Part shown: one piece after another, positions 15,205-24,360 of the stretch | Layout: each line of letters begins with the position of its first letter | How positions within the stretch are numbered: position 1 is the stretch's first letter | Assembly: GCA_029309925.1 (NCBI GenBank) | Contig: JARKND010000004.1 | Coordinates: 434,001-498,000 of the forward strand | Direction: 5' to 3' | DNA: 64,000 nt | Source: Fulvivirgaceae bacterium JP3-4 | GTDB taxonomy: Bacteria; Bacteroidota; Bacteroidia; Cytophagales; Cyclobacteriaceae | Translations under genes and position numbers: made by a program | The notes under the pieces: generated by a model | Databases searched by the model: none | Seen by the model: the letters and a program-made list of their open reading frames with translations, nothing else | Told to the model about the DNA's origin: nothing

Positions 15205-18200
15205 ATGTCCATGCGTAAAAGTTTATCCGCTTTTCCACTCCTACTGCTATTTTTTCTGCTTTTCATTCAGGCACGGGATGCTTTTTCCCAACAATACCAG
15301 GGACATAACTGGTATTTTGGAAACAGTCCTTCCGGCATACGCTTCAGCCGATCGGATAATTCGGCCTCACTGGTCAACAATCAGAGAACACCGTTTGGCA
15401 CTGGTGGAAGCTCAGTGGCCTCCGACCCTGTGAACGGTAATTTACTGTTTTACACAGATGGGTCGCAGATCTATGATGCAACGCACAACCTCATGCCTAA
15501 TGGCAGCGCCCTCGGAGCAAACATAAACGGAAATCAACCGGTGGCGATCGCCAAGGCCCCAGGACCGGGCAAGCGATACTATGTTTTTACAAACAATGCT
15601 TCAGGTACCATTACTCCTGGAACAATTTCGTTTCGCGTAATAGACATGAATCAGTTGGGTAATGCTTTGTTCCCCTCTCCCGCATTGGGCGCTGGTGAAA
15701 CTGCTGCGAGCACACCCATCGGTGCCCTGACCGGAAGATCGGAGGCGATGATCACCGTACCTCACGCCAACCGGGAAGATTTCTGGCTGATTACACACGC
15801 CAATGGAGCACCTGACTATACGGTTACATTGGTTGACGCTACCGGTATTGCTTCCGCCACCGTAATCTCAGGCGTGGGTTTCATAGAAGTGGCTGCAAAC
15901 TTTTCATATCACGCAGCATCCGGGCGCATTGCCGTGTCTCCACAGGAAGCAAGACGTGATATCGAGATCATCTCGTTTGACAATGCCACGGGTGCGTTGA
16001 CATTCAACCAGCGTGTTCTGAACTCGGCTGTGCAGTCTACCATCGGTCAGGCGATTTACGATACGGAGTGGAGTAACTCTGGAGATTTTCTTTACATCTC
16101 AAGACATGGCGAACCCGGCATCCAGGCCGATGTGTTGCAATACGATGTAAACAATCAGCTGAACACACTTGCCTCCGTAATACCACAGCCCAACACACTC
16201 ATCAGGAGCTATGGTTTGCAGATGGCGCCCGACAGCGCGATCTACCATTTATATGAAATTACTTCAGGTTCATTTCAGCTTGGTAAGATCACAAACAGCG
16301 ACACCGTGGCTGCAGCTGTGACGTACACGCCCATCGCTTTTAACGGAAACCCTGACTTTGACGGCTTACAGTTTCCTTCATTCGCTCCACGCGATTCGGT
16401 ATTACTCACCCTGACGTTCACAACAGAGGGAACATGCGCGAACGCACCGGTTTCATTCTATCCAACGGTGACGCCAGCCGCAGACAGCCTTCGCTGGGAT
16501 TTCGGTGATGGGAATGGCGCTACTGCATGGAGCCCCGTTCACACGTACACCGATGGAGGATCGTACACAGTGACGGCAACTGCGTTCCTTAAAGGCGACA
16601 GCGCTGTTGCAACGCAAACACTTAATATCACACAGTTTGATGTCCAGATCTCACTCGTTCAGGACACCACTGCCTGCGCATGCGAACTGCCCATCAACAA
16701 CGGTAAGACTACTGTCACGGGAATCACTTGTCCAACAGATACGAGTGATGATATGCAGATCCAGGCGCAGGTGCAGGGTGGTTCTCCACAGTTCCAATGG
16801 TTTGGTCCCGGAGGTTTGTTGGCGGGACAGACTACCGCAACCCTAAGACCGGATTCAGCGGGATACTATTACCTCGTAGCAACACAGGGGGCCTGCTCGG
16901 TATATGCAGGAGTCAACGTCAAAGAGTATGATTCATTGGATCAGCGCGCCAACATCTGGCACTTCGGACAAAACGCAGGTATCGACTTCAATGGACTACC
17001 CAATGATCCTGCCGTTGCCGTACGCGGACCGTTGAATACGCCACAGGGAACTTCCGTGATCAGTGACCAAAATGGACAGGTAATATTTTCAACAGACGGA
17101 CAAAGTATCTTCATCCGCGACCCGCTTACTCCCGGCCAATTTGTTGACATCACACCATCACCAAATCCTCCTGGCCTTGGTGGACAGAACAACGCGGCTC
17201 AATCCGCATTGATCATGCCGGTGCCGAATGACGAAACACTGTTTTACATATTCACCACACAGGAGATCCACGGAAGTGGAACGTATGAGCTTCGGTACTC
17301 GCTCTTCGACCGCAAGCTGAACAACGGACAGGGCGGCCTGGCTGAATACAACCAGCTTCTTTTCGCGCGAAGCACTGAAAGAATTACAGGCAACGGCAAC
17401 TGGCTGATCGCCCATGAGTACGGCAACAACACCTTCCGCGCATACCCGATCTCTCAGCAGGGTATCGGCAATCCGATCATTTCTGCGATCGGCTCCGATC
17501 ACTCCACTGCGATTGCCGAGCAAGGTCAGGGATATATGGAGCTGGGTGCGAGAAATATTCTGGCAGTGGCCTTGTCGACACCAGGAACCTCCAACGTAGT
17601 TGAGCTTTTCGATTTTGTTGACTCAACGGGCATGGTGACGAATTTCCGCACAGCGAACCTGAACAGCACCACCGGCCAGGTCTATGGACTTGAGATTTCC
17701 CCCGGTGGAAATAAGCTGTATGCTACCCTGAAAAGTCCGGGAACATCACAGATTGTGGAATTTGCCATTGACTCCGTGGGCAATCCACACTTCAAGCAAC
17801 GTGTAAATCAAACCGGTGAGCTTGGCGCGATGCAGATCGGTCCGGATGGTCAGATCTACGTGGCCATCAATGGCAGTTCGAACCTGGGAACATTTCAGGC
17901 GAATGAGGACACCACGGCCGTGACTGCTTTACCAAATCCGCTACAGCCATTCGCACTCCTTGCAGGAACAACAAGTCAGCTGGGGCTTCCGAACTTCACA
18001 CAGATCATCAGCAATCCAACAATGACGCCTGGCTTTACCGTTGCAGGTGTTTGCTCCGGTGACTCCACAACGTTCACGGCTACTGGTAAGGATGCTGCGA
18101 TCGACAAGTTCTACTGGACCTTTGGCGATGGGCAATCGAATATTGACGGAGGTGCCGAGATCAGCCACTTATACCCTCCGCTCGCCCCGGGGCAGGCTTC

Positions 18201-20556
18201 GGCTACATACACAGTGACACTCATCATTTACAACAAATGTCAGCCATTGCCTGCAGGATATGCAACCTTCACGCAGAACATAACGATCTTCGCCCCTCCA
18301 GCAGATCCGACCAATGCCTTTGCGTTGTGTACCGATCCGCTCGTGCTGGATGCCAACCCGCCAGATGCACCGAATTTGTCTTATGTGTGGTCTACTGGTG
18401 ATAGCACTGAAACCATCACAGTAAACGCCCAGGCGATCTACGCTGTGACGATCACAGATGCGAACTCATGTTCAACAGATGCACAGTTCCTTGTAGCCGA
18501 TAACAGACCACAGGTTCAGCTTGGCGCGAATCTTACAATCTGCGAAGATGTAGCGATTCCCCCACTCGATGCTCAGAACCCGGGTACAACTTACCTCTGG
18601 GAGCTCAACGATGTGGCTAATGGCAACACGGCACAAACACAGTCAGTGGATACTTCTAATCCCGGAGTCTTTGAATACAAAGTTCAGGTCACAGACCCTA
18701 TCTCGACATGTTTTGCAGTTGATTCGGTGACGTATACGATAAATGATTCACCGGACTGGTCTGCGGTACCGACCAATCCTACCAGCTGCAGCGTGAATGA
18801 CGGATCAATTGCGATTACGATCTTTGGTCCAGCGAACACACTCTTCACTTACTCCGTTACCGGACCAAACACAACGGTGTCAAATGTCGATCAGCCAGTA
18901 GGCGCGATTGCTCCCATCACCGGCCTCGATGGAGGAACATATGGCGTTACGGTAAGCGATCAGGTTTCTGGATGTGCGTTAATCAACACCGTAACACTTA
19001 GTGACCCGGGCCTTACTGTGGCTGCAAATCCGAGCGCAACGTGCGATCCAATCGTGCTCGATGTGCAAGTAACTTTTAACCCTGCACCACTTCCGGCCCC
19101 GTATAGCTATCGAGTGATCAGCGTATCTTCCGGTGGTAATGCACAAGGTCCCACGACCGTAAACACTGCGAACTTCCAGACAACAACGCCTTTGCCAAGC
19201 AACAATCAGCAATATGTTGTTGAGGTAACGCAGGGCTCCGGAGCAAGTGCATGTACTGCTTCAAGTCCGCAGGTGCTGGTGAACGAAGCTGCAACGGTGC
19301 CATTAACACTTGCTCCGAATACCTGCGTAAATCCGATCACTATCGCTGCCAACGGTGCTGCCAACTCGTACGCCTGGAATGGACCGAACATCGTGGCAGG
19401 TACCGCAAATCTTGCCACCGTTCAGGCAACACCTGCAGCAGGCACCCACACTTACACGTTGCTCGCTCAGCAAACCGGTTTCTGCGATCTCGATACCGCA
19501 ATTACCGTGGTTGTTGAAAACGTTCTGACTCCGGATTTCGATCTTCCCGAACCATGCACTGATCAGGCCATTCTTTCTGCCGAGCCTGTTGGAACGTATA
19601 CCTATCGCTGGTATAGAAACGCAACTGCATTGGCGGGTGGTGGCGGTCAGCAGATTTCAGTAACAACTGCCGACAACGGTGCAAATTATCGCGTTGAAGT
19701 AGTGAACACCGTTACAGGTTGTGTGTTCACATCAGCGCAAAAGCAAGTGGCAATCGAAGGCGATCTTCAAATCACATTAGCCTCTACTCCACCATGTCAG
19801 GATGCTCCATTCACTATCACAACGACAAGCAACCTGAGTCCTGTAACCATTCAGTGGTTTAGAAACGGAACGCAGATCCCGAATGAAACCGGTCCATCGA
19901 TCGTGCAGGATCAAAATGGATTATACAGCGTAACGGTTACACGCGGCCAATGTCAGGAGAGCCAGGACTTCAACATCATTCTGTCGCCAACGCCTCCGGG
20001 ATTATTGCCTGAGTCCGGAATCATTTGTCCGGATCCCGCAAACATCGACCCGACTACAAGACAGGTTGAACTTGATGCCGGACCGAATAACCTGACCTAC
20101 GAATGGTTCCGCGATGGTGTCGCCACAGGTGTAACAACACAGACGTTCACGGCAACAGATGTCGGATTCTATGAAGTAAGAATGACTAACTCATTCATGT
20201 GCGAAAACACCGATGGAATTACGTTGGTTGAGGAATGTGATCCACGCATCACGGGACCGAACGCCTTCCGTCCATCCAGCCAGGTGAATGAAGGTGGGGA
20301 ATTCACGAATCGCGAGTTCCGTCTGTTTACTTTCTTCATTGCAGACACAGACTTCCAGATCTTCATTTTCAACCGCTGGGGCGAAATGATCTTTGAATCA
20401 CCGAACCGCGACTTCTCGTGGAACGGTGGCTATAACAACAATCCTTCACAACCACTCCCTCCGGGAACATATACATACGTTGTGAAGTACAAGAGTTCGT
20501 ATCGACCTGCCGAAGGGATTAAAGAAAAAAGAGGTGGTGTGGTGTTGCTGAGGTAA
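15205..20556 (+). CDS. Giant secreted T9SS substrate with PKD domains and gliding-motility-type C-terminal domain
   Basis: A 1783-residue protein from ATG 15205 (signal peptide with LLLLFFLLFIQARDAFSQ). Two related N-terminal blocks, about residues 30-400 and 570-930, share motifs such as W-FG-x(n)-TDG and look like repeated propeller-type units. Each is followed by a PKD domain (FGDGNGATAW near 433 and FGDGQSNIDGG near 970). Several Ig-like repeats follow. The last ~100 residues (FNRWGEMIFESPNRDFSWNGG, PPGTYTYVVKYK) form the CHU_C / type B T9SS sorting domain. Probably cell-surface or released; divergent PorP/SprF likely assists. Exact role unknown. Confidence 0.88.
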   Translation: MSMRKSLSAFPLLLLFFLLFIQARDAFSQQYQGHNWYFGNSPSGIRFSRSDNSASLVNNQRTPFGTGGSSVASDPVNGNLLFYTDGSQIYDATHNLMPNGSALGANINGNQPVAIAKAPGPGKRYYVFTNNASGTITPGTISFRVIDMNQLGNALFPSPALGAGETAASTPIGALTGRSEAMITVPHANREDFWLITHANGAPDYTVTLVDATGIASATVISGVGFIEVAANFSYHAASGRIAVSPQEARRDIEIISFDNATGALTFNQRVLNSAVQSTIGQAIYDTEWSNSGDFLYISRHGEPGIQADVLQYDVNNQLNTLASVIPQPNTLIRSYGLQMAPDSAIYHLYEITSGSFQLGKITNSDTVAAAVTYTPIAFNGNPDFDGLQFPSFAPRDSVLLTLTFTTEGTCANAPVSFYPTVTPAADSLRWDFGDGNGATAWSPVHTYTDGGSYTVTATAFLKGDSAVATQTLNITQFDVQISLVQDTTACACELPINNGKTTVTGITCPTDTSDDMQIQAQVQGGSPQFQWFGPGGLLAGQTTATLRPDSAGYYYLVATQGACSVYAGVNVKEYDSLDQRANIWHFGQNAGIDFNGLPNDPAVAVRGPLNTPQGTSVISDQNGQVIFSTDGQSIFIRDPLTPGQFVDITPSPNPPGLGGQNNAAQSALIMPVPNDETLFYIFTTQEIHGSGTYELRYSLFDRKLNNGQGGLAEYNQLLFARSTERITGNGNWLIAHEYGNNTFRAYPISQQGIGNPIISAIGSDHSTAIAEQGQGYMELGARNILAVALSTPGTSNVVELFDFVDSTGMVTNFRTANLNSTTGQVYGLEISPGGNKLYATLKSPGTSQIVEFAIDSVGNPHFKQRVNQTGELGAMQIGPDGQIYVAINGSSNLGTFQANEDTTAVTALPNPLQPFALLAGTTSQLGLPNFTQIISNPTMTPGFTVAGVCSGDSTTFTATGKDAAIDKFYWTFGDGQSNIDGGAEISHLYPPLAPGQASATYTVTLIIYNKCQPLPAGYATFTQNITIFAPPADPTNAFALCTDPLVLDANPPDAPNLSYVWSTGDSTETITVNAQAIYAVTITDANSCSTDAQFLVADNRPQVQLGANLTICEDVAIPPLDAQNPGTTYLWELNDVANGNTAQTQSVDTSNPGVFEYKVQVTDPISTCFAVDSVTYTINDSPDWSAVPTNPTSCSVNDGSIAITIFGPANTLFTYSVTGPNTTVSNVDQPVGAIAPITGLDGGTYGVTVSDQVSGCALINTVTLSDPGLTVAANPSATCDPIVLDVQVTFNPAPLPAPYSYRVISVSSGGNAQGPTTVNTANFQTTTPLPSNNQQYVVEVTQGSGASACTASSPQVLVNEAATVPLTLAPNTCVNPITIAANGAANSYAWNGPNIVAGTANLATVQATPAAGTHTYTLLAQQTGFCDLDTAITVVVENVLTPDFDLPEPCTDQAILSAEPVGTYTYRWYRNATALAGGGGQQISVTTADNGANYRVEVVNTVTGCVFTSAQKQVAIEGDLQITLASTPPCQDAPFTITTTSNLSPVTIQWFRNGTQIPNETGPSIVQDQNGLYSVTVTRGQCQESQDFNIILSPTPPGLLPESGIICPDPANIDPTTRQVELDAGPNNLTYEWFRDGVATGVTTQTFTATDVGFYEVRMTNSFMCENTDGITLVEECDPRITGPNAFRPSSQVNEGGEFTNREFRLFTFFIADTDFQIFIFNRWGEMIFESPNRDFSWNGGYNNNPSQPLPPGTYTYVVKYKSSYRPAEGIKEKRGGVVLLR

Positions 20557-20580
20557 TACCCCTAAATCCCCTGAAGGGGA
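20557..20580. repeat. Short hairpin repeat on a stop codon
   Basis: TACCCCTAAATCCCCTGAAGGGGA begins at the first base after the stop codon; stem TCCCC/GGGGA at 20567-20571 and 20576-20580. Related in sequence to the hairpins at 9874-9989. Confidence 0.55.
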
Positions 20581-20591
20581 CTTTAATGCAG

Positions 20592-20625
20592 AAGGAGCTT
20601 TCACGGTGTGGGAGCTCTTTTTGTT
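20592..20625 (+). terminator. Intrinsic terminator of the giant T9SS-cargo gene
   Basis: Stem AAGGAGCT (20592-20599) with AGCTCTTT (20613-20620), followed by more T. Located 36 nt after the stop codon. Confidence 0.55.
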
Positions 20626-20714
20626 TTGTGCTCTTCAAAACGCACGGCATTCTTCCGTCAACGCTTTAACAATTCTTTGTGTGCTCAAGGGCACATGCAA
20701 TTTTTTCTGTAATT

Positions 20715-22304
20715 ATGAATATGAAGAAGATATTTTCAATAGTGCTCTTCGGGGTAATGTGTTTACATGCGGAAGCACAGGTCACTATCATTCCGAAGCC
20801 TGTTTCGGTAGAAATCGGCAAGGGTATCAAACGATGGGACTCACCGGTTTCTGTTATTGCAGACAAATCGATTCAGGATGTTGCTGACCTTTTCAGCGCA
20901 TCATTGAAAGCAAAGGGAATTTCGATCGCAGAAAAAATATCAAAAGGAAAGAACACGATCACACTGAAAATTTCCTCAGATAAATCGATTCCGGATGAAG
21001 GATACAAACTCAGCATTTCGAATTCAGGGGCTGAAATAACAGCCTCGTCTCCGGCCGGGATATTTTATGCAACACAGTCTTTCCTTCAGCTGCTGACCAG
21101 CACAAATGAGACTCCGTTGGTTAAGATCAACGACTATCCGCGATTTGCCTATCGCGGACTGCACCTCGATGTAGGCAGACATATGTACCCCGTTGAGTTC
21201 ATCAAGAAATACATTGATGTGATGGCCTATCACAAATTCAATCGCTTCCACTGGCACCTCACGGAAGATCAGGGATGGCGTATTGAAATTAAAAAATATC
21301 CGAGGCTCACTTCAGTTGGCGGATTCCGAAAAGAAAGTCCGGTGGGGAGGGCGACCACAAAGACACGCGCCTCAGTAGTATATGACGGCAAACCCTATGG
21401 CGGATTTTATACGCAGAAAGTAATCAAAGAAGTTGTTGCTTTCGCGAAGGCGAGGCATGTAACAGTGATACCTGAAATCGAAATGCCCGGCCACGCCCAG
21501 GCTGCGCTTGCTGCGTATCCAAACCTTGGCTGCACAGAAGGGCCTTACGAAACTGCAACCACATGGGGTGTTTTCCAGGATGTGTTTTGTGCCGGAAAGG
21601 AAGAGACATTCACCTTCATGCAGGATGTGCTTGACGAAGTGCTGGCGTTATTTCCTGGCGAATACATCCACATCGGAGGAGACGAATGTCCGAAGACACG
21701 ATGGGAAGCATGCCCGCATTGTCAGAAAAGGATTGCCGATGAAAAACTGAAAGATGAGCATGAACTTCAGAGTTATTTCATCAATCGCATCGAAAAATAT
21801 CTCAACAGTAAGGGAAGGCAGATCATCGGCTGGGACGAAATTCTCGAAGGCGGACTTGCCCCCAACGCAACTGTGATGAGCTGGCGTGGTGAAGAAGGTG
21901 GCATTGCTGCCGCGAAACAAAAACACAACGTGATCATGACACCAGGCAAATGGGTTTACCTCGATTACTACCAGGACACCGCGAAGACAGAACCGATAGC
22001 CATCATTGGCTATACGCCCGTAAGCAAGGTTTACAGCTATGAACCGATTCCACCGCAGTTGTCGGCTGAGGAGGCAAAATATGTGATCGGTTCGCAGTGC
22101 AACGTCTGGTCAGAGTATATGAAAACTCCGGAGCATGTCGAGTACATGGTTTATCCCCGCGCAAGCGCAATGTCGGAAGTGCTGTGGAGCCCGAAGGAAA
22201 GCAGGAACTATGACGATTTTCTGGAGCGCATGAAAGCACATGGTGGCAGACTCAAGGCCATGAATGTTAACTATGCGAAGCACATCGAGCGCGAACAGAA
22301 GTAA
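20715..22304 (+). CDS. Beta-N-acetylhexosaminidase (GH20)
   Basis: A 529-residue secreted enzyme that removes terminal N-acetylglucosamine or galactosamine from glycans. I start it at ATG 20715, giving a signal peptide (KKIFSIVLFGVMCLHAEAQ). Domains: GH20b-like N-terminal alpha/beta domain (to ~150), then the TIM barrel with RGLHLDVGRHMYP, FNRFHWHLTEDQGWRIEIKKYP, and the catalytic Asp-Glu pair in HIGGDECPK (about residues 323-324). WSEYMKTPEHVEYMVYPR is the typical C-terminal part. Periplasmic or surface; likely in chitin or glycan turnover. Confidence 0.93.
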   Translation: MNMKKIFSIVLFGVMCLHAEAQVTIIPKPVSVEIGKGIKRWDSPVSVIADKSIQDVADLFSASLKAKGISIAEKISKGKNTITLKISSDKSIPDEGYKLSISNSGAEITASSPAGIFYATQSFLQLLTSTNETPLVKINDYPRFAYRGLHLDVGRHMYPVEFIKKYIDVMAYHKFNRFHWHLTEDQGWRIEIKKYPRLTSVGGFRKESPVGRATTKTRASVVYDGKPYGGFYTQKVIKEVVAFAKARHVTVIPEIEMPGHAQAALAAYPNLGCTEGPYETATTWGVFQDVFCAGKEETFTFMQDVLDEVLALFPGEYIHIGGDECPKTRWEACPHCQKRIADEKLKDEHELQSYFINRIEKYLNSKGRQIIGWDEILEGGLAPNATVMSWRGEEGGIAAAKQKHNVIMTPGKWVYLDYYQDTAKTEPIAIIGYTPVSKVYSYEPIPPQLSAEEAKYVIGSQCNVWSEYMKTPEHVEYMVYPRASAMSEVLWSPKESRNYDDFLERMKAHGGRLKAMNVNYAKHIEREQK

Positions 22305-22395
22305 TGTGTCAATTGATCAATGTGCCAATGTGCCAATGAATCAATGTGCCAATGGAAAGACAATTGTCAGATGGAAGATTGGCATATTGGCTAAT
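22305..22395. repeat. Short-word repeat on a stop codon
   Basis: CAATGTGC is repeated from the base after the GH20 stop; an inverted partial copy (ATTGGCATATTGGC) lies at 22379-22392. Same class as the other stop-codon repeats. Confidence 0.6.
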
Positions 22396-22418
22396 TACCC
22401 CTTTCTTCTCTATTTTTG
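22387..22418 (+). promoter_or_regulatory. Bacteroidetes-type promoter
   Basis: TTG at 22387-22389, 21 nt, TATTTTTG at 22411-22418. The predicted transcript start lies about 11 nt before the ATG at 22436. Confidence 0.4.
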
Positions 22419-22435
22419 AGCAAACATTCATTTAT

Positions 22436-22780
22436 ATGCAAGCAGCCATCCGCACTACACTCATCATCGCATTTCTCGTTGCCGTTTCGGGTTTTCAACT
22501 GATCAAGACTACACTTACCGTTACGGTGCGCGATGAACTAGGAAATATTGTTGAAGGTGCAACGGTTCAATTGTTCGAGAATGAGGAAGACTATACTGCG
22601 GAGAAAAATGTTGCTGCGCAAGGTGTGACTGACAAGAAGGGCGTGCTGAAACTTAAAGACCTTAAGGCAATCGAATACTACCTGATCGTTCGCAAAGACG
22701 ATAAGGACAACAGCGGTGGCGGAGAAAAAACCAAACTCGAAGAAAAGAAGATCAATAAGGTTACCGTCATCATTCAGTAG
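22436..22780 (+). CDS. Small secreted protein with carboxypeptidase-regulatory-like domain
   Basis: A 114-residue protein from ATG 22436, with an N-terminal hydrophobic segment (TTLIIAFLVAVSGF). The body reads TLTVTVRDELGNIVEGATVQLFE ... GVTDKKGVLKLKDLKAIEYYLIVRK, the pattern of a SpaA/CarboxypepD_reg-like beta-sandwich that is common as an adapter in exported Bacteroidetes proteins. The C-terminus is lysine-rich. It has its own promoter, and the NUDIX gene follows after 6 nt. Function unknown. Confidence 0.7.
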   Translation: MQAAIRTTLIIAFLVAVSGFQLIKTTLTVTVRDELGNIVEGATVQLFENEEDYTAEKNVAAQGVTDKKGVLKLKDLKAIEYYLIVRKDDKDNSGGGEKTKLEEKKINKVTVIIQ

Positions 22781-22786
22781 CGGCTG

Positions 22787-23326
22787 ATGCGAACGCGTAA
22801 AGATCTCGTGCTTTCGCTGCAAAGCTACTCCTCTGCTTTTCCTGACGAACAAAAATTCGTCCCGCGTTTCCTCGAACTTTTAAAAAGCAAGCGCGCCTAT
22901 TATCGGGATTTTCTGCCTGGCCACGTAACCGGCTCTGCGTGGATCATTGATCGGTCAAGAGAGTACGCCTTACTGGTTCACCATGCGAAACTCGATCGCT
23001 GGCTGCAGCCGGGCGGTCATGCCGATGGTGATGAAAATATCGTGGCTGTTGCGCGAAAGGAGGCTGAAGAAGAGACTGGTTTGAAGAAGCTGACCTTGCT
23101 GCACCCGCTTTTTGACATTGATATACATCCTATCCCGGAAAGAAAAGATTTTCCTCAACACGATCACTACGACATCCGCTGTCTTTTCATGGCAGACAGA
23201 GACGAACGCATATCTGTTTCCGAAGAGTCACACGCGGTGGAATGGATACCGCTGAAAGATGTTGTGATAAAGTCGGGCCGAAATGATTCGATCAGGCGAA
23301 TGCTTAAAAAGGTGGATGGCTTTTAG
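22787..23326 (+). CDS. NUDIX hydrolase
   Basis: A 179-residue hydrolase of a nucleoside-diphosphate-linked substrate. The Nudix box is seen as GHADGDENIVAVARKEAEEETGL (the metal-binding EEET region is intact; Lys replaces the usual Arg before Glu). The N-terminal ~45 residues are a helical extension. It follows the secreted-domain gene by 6 nt and probably shares its transcript. Substrate cannot be predicted. The stop codon overlaps a small inverted repeat (23318-23347). Confidence 0.85.
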   Translation: MRTRKDLVLSLQSYSSAFPDEQKFVPRFLELLKSKRAYYRDFLPGHVTGSAWIIDRSREYALLVHHAKLDRWLQPGGHADGDENIVAVARKEAEEETGLKKLTLLHPLFDIDIHPIPERKDFPQHDHYDIRCLFMADRDERISVSEESHAVEWIPLKDVVIKSGRNDSIRRMLKKVDGF

Positions 23327-23347
23327 CTATAGCTGTCGCCAAAAGCC
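23318..23347. repeat. Small inverted repeat over the NUDIX stop codon
   Basis: GGCTTTT (23318-23324) and AAAAGCC (23341-23347) around a 16-nt loop containing TAGCTATAGCTG. It spans the stop codon and could end the transcript. Confidence 0.4.
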
Positions 23348-23355
23348 ATAAGCTC

Positions 23356-23517
23356 TCATTTGGAGCTGATCAGCATCAGGCCGAACGAAATCACCACAAT
23401 CCAGAACCGATAGCCTGCGATCGCTGGAATGATTACGATCTGAAGTTGCATCAACACGGCAAGCAAAACAAGAACTACAGCAATGCCTTTAAGGATAGCT
23501 CGGGTTTTATTACTCAT
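23356..23517 (-). CDS. Small membrane protein, 53 residues
   Basis: ATG at 23515-23517, stop at 23356-23358, starting 9 nt after the glutaminyl cyclotransferase stop on the same strand. Two hydrophobic segments, ILKGIAVVLVLLAVLM and FWIVVISFGLMLI, are joined by a short turn (PAIAGYR), so it looks like a two-helix membrane hairpin. I do not recognise the family. Close spacing suggests co-transcription with the upstream gene. Confidence 0.6.
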   Translation of the reverse strand: MSNKTRAILKGIAVVLVLLAVLMQLQIVIIPAIAGYRFWIVVISFGLMLISSK

Positions 23518-23526
23518 AGAATTGAA

Positions 23527-24309
23527 TTAGCGAATTTGAATGACGTAGGTCATCGGCCAGTATTTGCCAGTCACCAGCATCAGTTTTGTTGAGGGATGAT
23601 ACGCGATACCATTCAGCACATCGACACGCGGGCTACGCATCTGCGCATCGCGGGCCAACTGGCTCAGATCCAGCCTTCCAACAACTTTTCCTGTCTGAGG
23701 ATCGATCTTAACAATCATATTCGTCTGCCAGATATTCGCGAAGATGTAACCTTCGATATACTCAAGCTCATTCAACTGGCTCACCGCTCCTTTATCATCT
23801 TTAACTGAAATACTCTTAACTGGTTTCAGGCTGACCGTGTCAAGATAAGTGAGCTTATCTGATCCATCGCTCATGATAAGATTTTTATTATCGTGCGTGA
23901 TGCCCCAGCCTGCAGTATTATAATCAAAGGTGCGCAAGCGCTTGAATGTTTTCAAATCATAAACAAATCCGATTTTTGAAGTCCATGTCAGCTGATAGAT
24001 CTTATTGTTGAGGATGGTAATTCCTTCGCCAAAATATTCCGCGGGCAAATCGACCTTTTGCTCCGGCTTTCCCGTTTTCACATCAATTACGCCAACCCAC
24101 GATGCTCCCTCCTGCCCCGTGCTTTCGTATAGCTTACCATTGTGAATGACCAAACCCTGCGTGAAGGCTTCCGTGTCATGTGGCCACTGTGTACGAACAC
24201 CATAGCTCATCAGCAACGGATCGCTTTTCGCTTCGTTCTTATCTTCCTTTTTTCCACAAGACGCTAGAACGATTGTCAAACCAATCAAAAAAATAAAGGA
24301 TCTATTCAT
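23527..24309 (-). CDS. Glutaminyl-peptide cyclotransferase (plant/bacterial beta-propeller type), lipoprotein
   Basis: A 260-residue protein from ATG 24309; the signal peptide ends in a lipobox (IVLASC-GKK). The family motif FTQGLVIHNGKLYESTGQEGAS and the later FGEGITILNNKIYQLTW, ELEYIEGYIFANIWQTNMI and LNGIAYHPSTKLMLVTGKYW match the five-bladed propeller glutamine cyclotransferases, which form N-terminal pyroglutamate on exported proteins. In Bacteroidetes many secreted proteins begin with Gln after signal cleavage, as several do in this window. Likely anchored in the periplasm. Confidence 0.9.
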   Translation of the reverse strand: MNRSFIFLIGLTIVLASCGKKEDKNEAKSDPLLMSYGVRTQWPHDTEAFTQGLVIHNGKLYESTGQEGASWVGVIDVKTGKPEQKVDLPAEYFGEGITILNNKIYQLTWTSKIGFVYDLKTFKRLRTFDYNTAGWGITHDNKNLIMSDGSDKLTYLDTVSLKPVKSISVKDDKGAVSQLNELEYIEGYIFANIWQTNMIVKIDPQTGKVVGRLDLSQLARDAQMRSPRVDVLNGIAYHPSTKLMLVTGKYWPMTYVIQIR

Positions 24310-24360
24310 TCGTATGTAATTCGCTCTAAAGTAAACAGACTTCTGCCGATTATGCAACCG

